Source: Clostridia bacterium (GTDB taxonomy: Bacteria; Bacillota; Clostridia; Oscillospirales; CAG-272). From it: a DNA stretch of 54,676 bases. Each line of letters opens with the position of its first letter. Within the stretch, counting starts at the first letter, position 1. Position numbers and translations under genes: made by a program. The stretch is taken from positions 1-54,676 of the forward strand of contig JAGBFG010000046.1 in assembly GCA_017936565.1 (NCBI GenBank). The letters are read 5' to 3'. This document shows positions 39,187-47,163 of the stretch, piece after piece. A model generated the notes under the pieces. That model saw only the letters and a program-made list of their open reading frames with translations, had not been told where the DNA came from and did no database searches.

Positions 39187-40053
39187 GTGCAGGTTCTATA
39201 CATAGATACCTTGTTTTTTGTAAACTTCGCGATGGATTTCCTTGTCTTGTATTTGTCTGGCTCTTTTCTCCATTTGCGAAAAAAGCTTTCCTTGTTTCTT
39301 ATCGCTTCCTTCTTGGGTGGCGTGTATGCGGTTGCGGCGGTCTTGTTTGATTTTCCCTCGTGGTTGAGTCTTTTGCTTTCTCCCGTCGTGGCAGTTTTGC
39401 TGATTGCCGTTGCCTTTCGACATACGGGAAGCTACAAGGTTTTCTTTTCCGCTGTGGTTTTATTTATGCTTTTCTCTATGCTTCTCGGGGGAACGGTATC
39501 GGCGCTGTATACGTTTTTAGAAGGAATTTTTGACGTCAGGCAAACAGAGAAGCTCTTGCTTTCTGACGTGGTGCTGATTTTAGGCTTTGTCACCTTTTGC
39601 ATCGTCTCTCTGACCTTGCGCTTTTTTGGTGGAATGCCAAAGGAGAAATTTGCGACGGTTGTGGTAGAAATGTTTGGTAAGTCCATAGCGGTTTCCGCTT
39701 TGGTTGACAGCGGATGTCTTTTGACAGACCCCATTTCAGGACGCCCCGCCATTGTGGTGTGCTTAGAGGCAGTTTCTCCCATTTTACCGAGCGAGGTGAT
39801 ACTGTGCGCCCGTTCTCACAAAACGGGTATGCCGAGTAATCCCCGTATCGCCAGAAAATGTCGGCTTCTGCCCGCAAAAAGTCTTGGAAGCAGGAGCCTG
39901 CTTCTAAGCGTGCGTCCCGATAAGGTGTATATACAAATAGGCAAAGAGAAAAAGGAATGTGAGGCGCTTTTGGCGCTGTATGCCGTCGGGAAAAAGCATT
40001 TCGGGGGACGTGACGGGCTTCTCCCATCCTCGCTTCTTTTACAACACACATAG
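39187..40053 (+). CDS. spoIIGA: Sigma-E processing peptidase SpoIIGA
   Basis: The 288-residue protein has five membrane segments in its first half (VLYIDTLFFVNFAMDFLVLYL first) and a C-terminal aspartic protease-like domain with ALVDSGCLLTDPISGRPAIV, the catalytic DSG motif. SpoIIGA cleaves pro-sigma-E in the mother cell after a signal from the forespore. I placed the start at GTG 39187 because GGGGGGCGG precedes it and the result fits known N-termini; an ATG at 39163 has no good site. A TATGAT -10 (39133-39138) with AATGACA near the -35 position could be a weak Spo0A box. sigE follows 16 bases later. Confidence 0.92.
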   Translation: MQVLYIDTLFFVNFAMDFLVLYLSGSFLHLRKKLSLFLIASFLGGVYAVAAVLFDFPSWLSLLLSPVVAVLLIAVAFRHTGSYKVFFSAVVLFMLFSMLLGGTVSALYTFLEGIFDVRQTEKLLLSDVVLILGFVTFCIVSLTLRFFGGMPKEKFATVVVEMFGKSIAVSALVDSGCLLTDPISGRPAIVVCLEAVSPILPSEVILCARSHKTGMPSNPRIARKCRLLPAKSLGSRSLLLSVRPDKVYIQIGKEKKECEALLALYAVGKKHFGGRDGLLPSSLLLQHT

Positions 40054-40069
40054 ACGAAAGGAAACCGCT

Positions 40070-40783
40070 ATGAAAAAAATAATACATATCGTAAAAAAAT
40101 GGCTCTGCAACCTATTCCTTCGCTTTTTTGGTGGCGACGAGGTTTACTATATCAACGGAGCCGATGTCCTGCCCCAGCCACTCAGCGCGGAAGAAGAGGC
40201 ACTGGCTTTGGCAGAAGCGCCTGAAAACGAAAGCATGCGCGCGTATCTTGTGGAGCATAATTTGAGGCTGGTTGTGTATATATCCAAAAAATTTGAAAGC
40301 GTCGGGGTGAGCATTGAAGAGCTTATTTCTATCGGTACGGTGGGGCTGATGAAGGCGATTGACACCTTCCACGCAGACAGAAATATCAAACTCGCCACCT
40401 ATGCTTCCCGTTGTATTGAAAATGAAATTCTGATGTTTGTGAGGAAAAACACAGGCAGAAAAAGAGAAATCTCCATAGATGAGCCGTTAAACGTAGATTG
40501 GGACGGAAATGAGCTATTGCTTTCCGATGTTCTGGGGAGCGATGCCGACACGGTTGGCAGAACCCTGGAAGAGGAAGAGGAGAAGCGGGCGGTAAGAGAC
40601 CTTGTGCGCTCTTTATCGCCAAGAGAAAGAGAAATCATTGAGCTGCGCTACGGGCTTTATGGCAAAGAGGAGCTGACACAAAAGGAAGTGGCGGATATTC
40701 TACATATTTCTCAATCTTATATTTCCCGCTTGGAAAAGAAAATCATCAGCCGCCTGCGTAAAGAAATGGAGGTTTGCTATTAA
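40070..40783 (+). CDS. sigE: Sporulation sigma factor sigma-E (precursor)
   Basis: The 237-residue protein has an N-terminal pro-sequence with a hydrophobic part (KKWLCNLFLRFFG), region 2 (NLRLVVYISKKFESVGVSIEELISIGTVGLMKAI, then ATYASRCIENEILMFVRK) and region 4 (LSPREREIIELRYGLYGKEELTQKEVADILHISQSYISRLEK). It directs early mother-cell transcription after cleavage by SpoIIGA, encoded just upstream. In many Clostridia sigG follows; here it does not, and a membrane protein gene with its own promoter comes next. AAAGGAAA precedes the start. Confidence 0.95.
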   Translation: MKKIIHIVKKWLCNLFLRFFGGDEVYYINGADVLPQPLSAEEEALALAEAPENESMRAYLVEHNLRLVVYISKKFESVGVSIEELISIGTVGLMKAIDTFHADRNIKLATYASRCIENEILMFVRKNTGRKREISIDEPLNVDWDGNELLLSDVLGSDADTVGRTLEEEEEKRAVRDLVRSLSPREREIIELRYGLYGKEELTQKEVADILHISQSYISRLEKKIISRLRKEMEVCY

Positions 40784-40825
40784 AGAGATTTTTATCAAAA
40801 AAACTGTAAAAAGAGAAAGAATATA

Positions 40826-40854
40826 TTGATTTTCTTGGAAAATTGTGCTATAAT
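40826..40854 (+). promoter_or_regulatory. Promoter of the membrane protein / metG / tatD operon
   Basis: TTGATT, 17 bases, TATAAT with TGC directly before the -10. The leader to the first start codon is about 105 bases long. Confidence 0.72.
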
Positions 40855-40940
40855 ATCTTGCATAAAAAGGAAGAAAGTAAAAAATCTTGTTTGTTTTGCT
40901 TATAAAAGTTTTTTGCATAAAACGGAAAAAAAGGTAAAAT

Positions 40941-40961
40941 AATCCTCTCAAAAGGAGGATT
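40941..40961 (+). promoter_or_regulatory. Hairpin that would hide the ribosome binding site
   Basis: AATCCTC (40941-40947) can pair with GAGGATT (40955-40961), which contains most of the AGGAGG ribosome binding site of the gene starting at 40967. This could make translation conditional, for example on temperature, a ligand or ribosome traffic. Confidence 0.45.
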
Positions 40962-40966
40962 TTCCT

Positions 40967-41773
40967 ATGAAAAAAACAAGATTTTCTTTGAAACAGACAA
41001 CCAAAAACAACCAAGGCTTGCTTCGCAGGAAAGACATTAAAAGAACCCTTATCTTTGCCCTGCCCCTTTTTGCTTTTGCCCTTTGCGGATTGTATGCGGT
41101 GGTGCAAAGCGGGCTTGCGGCGTTGGTTTCCTTTATTCCACCCTTGAAGAATGAAGAAATTGCTTCCTTTGCGACATCGGCGATTTCCTTTGGCTTTTCG
41201 CTTTTGTTTTTATCGCCCTTTTGGGAGGGAATTGTCTCCTTTTGTCAAACCGCCGTTTTGACGGATGAGGCGGATTTTTCCTCGCTCTTTGCCTTTTTTG
41301 TCAACAAAAGGCTGTTTCGCTTCGCCATTCGGCGCGGCTTTGGGCGTGTCTTTCGATTGGCGCTCTTTTCGGGCTTTTCCGTCTTTGTGGCGTATCTTGG
41401 TATATGGGCTTCAAGCGTCTCTTCCGCGCCAAGAGGTGCCTTAATTTTGAGTTTAAGCGCGGCTTTTCTGCTTTTTCTCCTTTTTTTCTTCTTGCATTTG
41501 GGGAAGGATTATTTTTTATGGAACCATCTTTTATCCAAGGAGAGAAAGGAAACGGCAGGGGAAATTTCGCCCGCTCTTTGCAAATACAGCGCGCTTTGCC
41601 GCGCCTCTGCCAATCAGATGCGCTCCCATTACGGTAAGGTTTTGGGGTTGACGCTTCGTTTTATGCCCTTGTTTATCCTTTCGCTCGTATTTTTGGGCAT
41701 TCCCCTTATTTTTGTTTTGCCGCGCTTTATGTTGCTTCGCGCTTCTTTGGCATCTTGTATATTAAAGGAATAA
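40967..41773 (+). CDS. Multi-pass membrane protein of unknown function
   Basis: The 268-residue protein has five or six long hydrophobic segments (TLIFALPLFAFALCGLYAVV, then SAISFGFSLLFLSPFWEGIV, and others), a basic N-terminus and a basic central loop. I do not recognise a family. It is the first gene of an operon with metG and tatD, with 23 bases between it and metG. Its position after sigE suggests but does not show a sporulation link. Confidence 0.7.
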   Translation: MKKTRFSLKQTTKNNQGLLRRKDIKRTLIFALPLFAFALCGLYAVVQSGLAALVSFIPPLKNEEIASFATSAISFGFSLLFLSPFWEGIVSFCQTAVLTDEADFSSLFAFFVNKRLFRFAIRRGFGRVFRLALFSGFSVFVAYLGIWASSVSSAPRGALILSLSAAFLLFLLFFFLHLGKDYFLWNHLLSKERKETAGEISPALCKYSALCRASANQMRSHYGKVLGLTLRFMPLFILSLVFLGIPLIFVLPRFMLLRASLASCILKE

Positions 41774-41796
41774 TTTTCTGTTTGGAGGATTCAGAT

Positions 41797-43755
41797 ATGT
41801 GTCACTGCAATGAATGTAGCAAAAAGGAAAAATATTTTATCACGACAGCTATCGCATATAGCTCCCGTAAGCCCCATTTTGGGAACACGTATGAAATCAT
41901 TATGTCTGATGCGATGGCTCGCTTTCAGCGTCAGATGGGGAAGGACGTTTTCTTTCTGACAGGAACGGACGAGCACGGGCAAAAGATTGAAAATCTTGCT
42001 AAGGAAGCAGGTATCTCTCCCCAGGAGTATGTAGACGGTGTTTCCGGGGAAATCAAGAGAATTTGGGACCTGATGGGTGCCTCATACGATAAATTTATTC
42101 GCACAACGGACGATTATCACGTAAAAAGCGTACAGCATATTTTCCGGAAGCTGTATGAGCAGGGAGATATCTACAAGGGCTCTTATGAGGGCTGGTACTG
42201 CACACCGTGCGAATCCTTTTTTACGGACATTCAGGCAGAGGGGGGTGTTTGCCCTGACTGCGGCAGACCCTTGGAGAGAACCCAAGAGGAAGCATATTTC
42301 TTCGCTATGAGCAAATATGCGTCCCGTCTGATTGCCTATATTGAGGAGCACCCCGAATTTATTGAGCCTGAATCCCGCAAAAAAGAAATGATAAACAATT
42401 TCTTGAAGGCTGGGCTTCAAGACCTTTGTGTGTCCCGCAGCTCCTTCAAATGGGGCGTTCCCGTTACATTTGACGACAGGCACGTCATCTATGTTTGGAT
42501 TGATGCGCTTTCCAACTATATCACCGCTCTTGGCTTTGATCCCGACCTTTCCGAGCAGCCCGAGCTCTATCAGAAGTGCTGGCCTGCTGACGTTCATATT
42601 ATCGGTAAGGATATTTTGCGCTTTCACACGATTTATTGGCCGATTCTTCTGATGGCGTTGGGACAGCCCCTGCCCAAGAAGGTCTTTGGTCACCCTTGGT
42701 TCAATTCGGGAATTGACAAAATGTCCAAATCCCGCGGAAACGTGATTTACGCTGACGATATGGCAGAGTATTTCGGTGTTGACGGCGTCAGATACTATGC
42801 GCTTTCCGAAATGCCCTATAACGCTGACGGCTCTATCACCTATGAAAACGTCATCAACAGATACAATACTGACCTTGCCAATAACCTTGGCAACCTTGTC
42901 AGCCGCACCCACGCAATGACCGTCAAATATTTTGGCGGTGTCATTCCTGCGCCAACCGAGGAAGAGGCGCTTGACGGGGAAATCAAAGAGGCGTTTGCCA
43001 AGGCAGTTGCCCTTTCCCGTCAGAATATGGAGTCCTTCCACGTGGCGGACGCCTTGTCGGCTATCTTTGAGATGCTGCGCCGCGCCAATAAATATATCGA
43101 TGAAACAACGCCGTGGCTCTTAGCAAAGGACGAGGGCAAAAAAGCGCGTCTTGGTACGGTGCTTTATCATTTGCTCGAATGTATCAGAGGGGCAGCGGTG
43201 CTCTTGACTCCCTTCATTCCCCAGACGGCAGAAAAGATTTTCACCCTGCTGGCTACCGATAAAACCGCGTATGAAACGGTTGGCGCCTTCGGTGCTTTGG
43301 AAAGCGGAAAGGTGCTTGGGCAGAGTGTTGTTCTCTTTGCCCGTATTGATGAAGCCAAATTTTTTGAAGCCTTGAAGGCAAAGGAAGAAGCGGCATCTGC
43401 CGCAACGCAGGAAGAGCCCGCCATTGAGCACGAGGCAGAAATCAAGATTGACAGCTTTGCCGCGGTAGAGCTGCGAACTGCCCAGATTCTTGCTTGCGAA
43501 AAAATCCCGAAGGCAAAGAAGCTTCTCAAATTGCAGGTGAATTTGGGATATGAGCAAAGACAAATCGTTTCGGGCATCGCAAAATTCTATGAGCCCGAGG
43601 ATTTGATTGGCAAAAAGGTTGTTATCGTTGCCAATTTAGCCCCTGCCACCCTTTGCGGCATTGAAAGCAACGGTATGCTTTTGGCATCGGGCGAGGATAA
43701 CGTGCGCGTTGTCTTTTTGGACCCTGAAACGCCCAACGGAGAGCGTGTCCACTAA
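41797..43755 (+). CDS. metG: Methionine-tRNA ligase
   Basis: The 652-residue enzyme charges tRNA-Met. It has the HIGH-type motif as RKPHFGNTYE, the zinc module CTPCESFFTDI...CPDCG, the KMSKS motif DKMSKSRGN near residue 308, and a C-terminal Trbp111-type tRNA-binding domain (FAAVELRTAQILACEKIP). The N-terminus carries an unusual extra MCHCNECSKKEK with three cysteines ahead of the catalytic core. The start has GGAGG eight bases upstream. The stop overlaps the tatD start by one base, a common pairing. Confidence 0.96.
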   Translation: MCHCNECSKKEKYFITTAIAYSSRKPHFGNTYEIIMSDAMARFQRQMGKDVFFLTGTDEHGQKIENLAKEAGISPQEYVDGVSGEIKRIWDLMGASYDKFIRTTDDYHVKSVQHIFRKLYEQGDIYKGSYEGWYCTPCESFFTDIQAEGGVCPDCGRPLERTQEEAYFFAMSKYASRLIAYIEEHPEFIEPESRKKEMINNFLKAGLQDLCVSRSSFKWGVPVTFDDRHVIYVWIDALSNYITALGFDPDLSEQPELYQKCWPADVHIIGKDILRFHTIYWPILLMALGQPLPKKVFGHPWFNSGIDKMSKSRGNVIYADDMAEYFGVDGVRYYALSEMPYNADGSITYENVINRYNTDLANNLGNLVSRTHAMTVKYFGGVIPAPTEEEALDGEIKEAFAKAVALSRQNMESFHVADALSAIFEMLRRANKYIDETTPWLLAKDEGKKARLGTVLYHLLECIRGAAVLLTPFIPQTAEKIFTLLATDKTAYETVGAFGALESGKVLGQSVVLFARIDEAKFFEALKAKEEAASAATQEEPAIEHEAEIKIDSFAAVELRTAQILACEKIPKAKKLLKLQVNLGYEQRQIVSGIAKFYEPEDLIGKKVVIVANLAPATLCGIESNGMLLASGEDNVRVVFLDPETPNGERVH

Positions 43756-44552
43756 TGCGCTATTTTGATTCACACGCGCATTATTGGGATGACCGCTTCA
43801 AAACGGAATTAGAGGGAAGTGTAGACGATTTTTTGGACGCGCTTTTGGAAAAGGACGTCGCGGGTATTGTCAATGTCGGCACCTCTCCTGAAACCTCTCT
43901 TCTTTCCATTGCTCAAGCGAAGCGTCACCAAGGAATGTTTGCCGCTGCGGGCATTCATCCGAGTGATGCTGCCTCTCTTCCTTCCCTGAAAGAGGCGCTT
44001 TGCGAAATCCGCGCTCTTTTTGATGACAGGGAAAACAAGCTCGTGGCAGTAGGGGAGATTGGTCTTGACTATCATTTTCTGCCCTTTGATAAGCAAATGC
44101 AGACTGACTGCTTTGCCTCGCAAATGGCGCTGGCTGAGGACCTTGCCTTGCCTGTTATTATTCACGACAGAGAAGCACACGGAGACTGTCTGGGTATGGT
44201 GCGCCGTTTTCCCCGTGTTACAGGTGTTTTTCACAGTTATAGCGGAAGTATTCCTATGGCAGAAGAGCTTGTTTCCTTGGGGTATATGATTTCCTTTTCG
44301 GGAACGGTCAGCTTCAAGAACGCCCGACACGTCAAGGAGGTTGCCTCATCTCTTCCCAAAGAGGCAGTCTTGGTTGAAACCGACTGCCCCTATTTAGCCC
44401 CGCACCCCCACCGAGGAAAGCTCAACCATTCGGGGCTGTTGCCTTGCACCCTGCAAGCGCTTGCCGAGGTTTGGGGCATATCGGCAGATGAGTGCGCTTT
44501 CATCACTCATCAAAACGCTCTTCGCCTTTTCCGCTTGCCCCTTGCCACTTGA
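43755..44552 (+). CDS. tatD: TatD family metal-dependent DNase
   Basis: The 265-residue protein has the metal-binding motifs DSHAHYWD, GEIGLDYHF, IIHDREAH, FHSYSG and VETDCPYLAP in order. Family members hydrolyse DNA from the 3' end. Length fits. It overlaps metG by one base. Its last 50 bases overlap the end of the convergent LysM gene on the other strand. Confidence 0.95.
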   Translation: MRYFDSHAHYWDDRFKTELEGSVDDFLDALLEKDVAGIVNVGTSPETSLLSIAQAKRHQGMFAAAGIHPSDAASLPSLKEALCEIRALFDDRENKLVAVGEIGLDYHFLPFDKQMQTDCFASQMALAEDLALPVIIHDREAHGDCLGMVRRFPRVTGVFHSYSGSIPMAEELVSLGYMISFSGTVSFKNARHVKEVASSLPKEAVLVETDCPYLAPHPHRGKLNHSGLLPCTLQALAEVWGISADECAFITHQNALRLFRLPLAT

Positions 44553-45483
44553 TTGGCGCAAAGAGGGAAGCGAACAGCAGGCGGCTTTGCATAGGCCAAT
44601 TTTTTTCATCCCGTAAAATAAAAGAACAAAAGCCTTCTTGTTGCTTTGCTTCGAGAACGGCTTTTTCTTTTTCTCCGTCAAAGAAGCAAACCTCTATTTC
44701 TTCCTTTCCTTTTTTATGGTGCTCTGTCAGGGTGAAATATGCCATACCGTCTTCCTTGCGTTGTATGCGTCCGTTTCCTTGCCGCAGCCTTTTCAGATAG
44801 CGGGGCAAAAGCTCTGGGGAAACGCAATCTCCGTTTACCAAAAGGGGTCTGTCTAAGGATAAAAAGCAAGTTTCCCTTTTTCCTGCAAGGGCATCTATAT
44901 GGATTTCTGTCCTTTCTCCTCTTTTCTCCATATCCAAAACGAATGTATCCTTTTCCTTTTGGTATAAGCATCCTTCCGCATAAGGAAGAAGCTCCTCGGG
45001 GCACTTCTTGCCGTAGAAAAGCGGCATAACACCGCGCTTTATCCCTTCCTTTGCGAAGCGTATCCATTCTTCCTTATATAATGACCCACCAAGCGCGATG
45101 AAGCTGAAAAAGGGAAGCAGGGCAAGAAAAGAGGGCAATGGCAGGAGATGCTCCAAAACGCATATGGTAGATGCGGGGATTCTTTCGGGAAAGGAAACGG
45201 AAAGAACCTGCCCTGGATACAGCCTTCCCGTTTGACAAAAGGCGGGATTTTGCAGTTTAAGGGTGTCGATGTCCGTGTTGTATTTTTCTGCTATAAGCTC
45301 TTCTGTTTCGCCCCCGTAAACGGTATGAAAGGATGAGGGGAGTGAAATAAGTAGGGTTTCTCCTTCTGCCAGAGAATAAGGAGGGAGAAGGCTGTTGTCC
45401 TCTATGATTTTGGATTGAGAAATATGGTGCTTGGCAGCAATACTGCCAACGCTTTCCCCATATTTGACGGTGTGTAAAAGCAT
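44503..45483 (-). CDS. Double-LysM protein, possible spore cortex or coat protein
   Basis: The 326-residue protein starts with two LysM domains (LLHTVKYGESVGSIAAKHHIS and SFHTVYGGETEELIAEKYNTD), which bind peptidoglycan or chitin-like glycans. The next part (LLPLPSFLALLPFFSFIALGGSLYKEEW) recalls the start of the GH18 domain of SleL/YaaH spore lysins, but I see no DxxDxDxE catalytic motif, so the hydrolase is absent or decayed. No signal peptide is present, as in spore coat proteins made in the mother cell. The start has GGAGG upstream. A sigma-E-like promoter precedes it. Confidence 0.72.
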   Translation of the reverse strand: MLLHTVKYGESVGSIAAKHHISQSKIIEDNSLLPPYSLAEGETLLISLPSSFHTVYGGETEELIAEKYNTDIDTLKLQNPAFCQTGRLYPGQVLSVSFPERIPASTICVLEHLLPLPSFLALLPFFSFIALGGSLYKEEWIRFAKEGIKRGVMPLFYGKKCPEELLPYAEGCLYQKEKDTFVLDMEKRGERTEIHIDALAGKRETCFLSLDRPLLVNGDCVSPELLPRYLKRLRQGNGRIQRKEDGMAYFTLTEHHKKGKEEIEVCFFDGEKEKAVLEAKQQEGFCSFILRDEKNWPMQSRLLFASLFAPIKWQGASGKGEERFDE

Positions 45484-45510
45484 ACGGTTCCTCCATTTTG
45501 TTTTTCTAAC

Positions 45511-45537
45511 AGTGTATGAATATTCTTGGTAATATGA
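45511..45537 (-). promoter_or_regulatory. Sigma-E-like promoter of the LysM gene
   Basis: On the minus strand CATACACT fits the sigma-E -10 consensus fully and TCATATT fits the -35, but the spacer is 12 bases, shorter than the usual 13-15. It lies about 30 bases before the start codon. Confidence 0.5.
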
Positions 45538-45586
45538 GAACAAAATAGGAGAAGAAGCAATCCAAAAGTAAGAAAGGATGTCAAAT

Positions 45587-46867
45587 ATGCAAAAACCAAT
45601 CATAGAATCTGTTTGGGCTGAGGAAATTCTGGATTCCCGCGGAAATCCAACGGTACAGGCAGAGGTGCTCTTATCGGATGGAAGCCACGGTATTGCAGCC
45701 GCCCCGTCAGGCGCCTCAACTGGCAAGTATGAGGCGTATGAATTAAGAGATAAAGAGGGCAGATACGGCGGAAAAGGCGTGCTTCGCGCGGTGAGAAACG
45801 TGAATGAGGAAATTGCCAAGGCGCTGATAGGGAAGGACGCGTCCTGCCAAAAGGATATAGACAAAACGCTTTTGGCGCTTGACGGAACAGAACAAAAAAG
45901 GAATATGGGGGCAAACGCCCTTCTTGCCGTTTCTATGGCAACCTCTCGCGCCGCAGCTTCTCATTTCAAGATGCCGCTCTGGCGGTATCTTGGCGGAATA
46001 ACAGGGCAGAGAATGCCTGTTCCCATGATGAATATCATCAACGGTGGCGCCCATTCTGCCAACGCTTTGGACGTGCAGGAATTTATGATTGTTCCCGTCG
46101 GTGCTGAAAATTTTGCGGAAGGTGTGCGAATGGGAAGCGAAATTTATCATACGCTTGGCGCTATGTTAAAGAGCGCGGGGTATTCTGTCGGACTTGGGGA
46201 CGAGGGCGGCTACGCGCCCGAGCTTTCTTCTGCCGAGGAAGCGATGGAATGGATGATGAAGGCGATAGAGAAGGCAGGGTATACCGATAAAGAGGTCAAA
46301 ATTTCGCTTGATATTGCCGCATCCGAATGGTATGACGAGAATGGCTACACCCTGAAAAAAAGCGGCGCGCGTCTTTCCTCGGAGGAGCTTGTCAATCTGG
46401 TTGAATCCTGGGTGCAGTCCTTTCCCATTTTCTCGGTAGAGGATGCTCTTAGCGAGGACGATTGGGATGGCTGGCGTATGATTACGGAAGAGATTGGGGA
46501 TGATGTGTGTCTTGTCGGCGACGACCTTTTTGTCACAAACCCTGTTCGTCTGCAAATCGGTATGCACAAGATGTGCGCCAACGCCATTTTAATCAAGCCC
46601 AATCAAATCGGTACGGTAACGGAAACCTTGGACGTTATTGCTATGGCAAGGGATGGCGGCTATCGGCATATTTTGTCGCATCGCTCGGGCGATACAGAGG
46701 ATAGCTATATTGCGGATTTGGCTGTCGCTACCTCTGCTTCCTTTATCAAAACGGGAGCGCCCTGCCGCTCGGAACGGGTTTCTAAGTACAACCGCCTGAC
46801 CGTTATAGAACGGGAAATGGGAGCCGATGCGCTTTACGGACAATGGCATTCGGCATTTCTGCCATAA
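45587..46867 (+). CDS. eno: Enolase
   Basis: The 426-residue enzyme converts 2-phosphoglycerate to phosphoenolpyruvate in glycolysis. Motifs are intact: EILDSRGNPTVQAEV, GGAHSANALDVQEFMIVP, GDEGGYAPEL, SVEDALSEDDWDGW, ILIKPNQIGT and SHRSGDTEDSYIADLAV. The last one has D where most enolases have E (SHRSGETED), and SVEDAL replaces SIEDGL, which are mild departures. The start at the second ATG is preferred because AAAGGA lies nine bases ahead of it; the first ATG touches that site. Confidence 0.95.
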   Translation: MQKPIIESVWAEEILDSRGNPTVQAEVLLSDGSHGIAAAPSGASTGKYEAYELRDKEGRYGGKGVLRAVRNVNEEIAKALIGKDASCQKDIDKTLLALDGTEQKRNMGANALLAVSMATSRAAASHFKMPLWRYLGGITGQRMPVPMMNIINGGAHSANALDVQEFMIVPVGAENFAEGVRMGSEIYHTLGAMLKSAGYSVGLGDEGGYAPELSSAEEAMEWMMKAIEKAGYTDKEVKISLDIAASEWYDENGYTLKKSGARLSSEELVNLVESWVQSFPIFSVEDALSEDDWDGWRMITEEIGDDVCLVGDDLFVTNPVRLQIGMHKMCANAILIKPNQIGTVTETLDVIAMARDGGYRHILSHRSGDTEDSYIADLAVATSASFIKTGAPCRSERVSKYNRLTVIEREMGADALYGQWHSAFLP

Positions 46868-46934
46868 AAAACTTTTGTTTCCTGTACCGAAATTGAAAAA
46901 AAGTCCAAAAGTGTAAAAAAAATCAAAATTATAC

Positions 46935-46963
46935 TTGACAAATAAAAGATAGTGTGGTAATAT
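46935..46963 (+). promoter_or_regulatory. Promoter of tRNA-Lys
   Basis: TTGACA, 17 bases, TAATAT, about 30 bases before the tRNA 5' end. Confidence 0.82.
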
Positions 46964-46993
46964 ATACGGGTATCAAGCAGGTTTGATACACAG

Positions 46994-47069
46994 GTTCCTG
47001 TAGCTCAGTTGGCAGAGCACTTGACTTTTAATCAAGGTGTCCGGAGTTCGAATCCCCGCAGGAGCACCA
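46994..47069 (+). tRNA. tRNA-Lys (anticodon TTT)
   Basis: The sequence folds as a tRNA with D-arm, anticodon loop CTTTTAA (anticodon TTT), T-arm CCGGAGTTCGAATCCCCG and encoded CCA. The acceptor stem is GTTCCTG / CAGGAGC, so the second pair is U-G instead of the expected C-G. Confidence 0.94.
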
Positions 47070-47075
47070 CAGAGG

Positions 47076-47105
47076 AAGCCGCAGTTTCAAGCTGCGGCTT
47101 TTTTT
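47076..47105 (+). terminator. Terminator of tRNA-Lys
   Basis: AAGCCGCAG pairs with CTGCGGCTT around seven bases, followed by a run of T. It begins seven bases after the CCA end. Confidence 0.88.
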
Positions 47106-47163
47106 GCCAATTTTTTTATTAAGCATCAGTAAAGAGTTGCCAAAGCAACGGAAGGAGATTACG

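Noticed and set aside
42082..43041. 319-codon minus-strand frame opposite metG
   Set aside because: It is a shadow of the metG coding sequence, with no ribosome binding site or recognisable domain.
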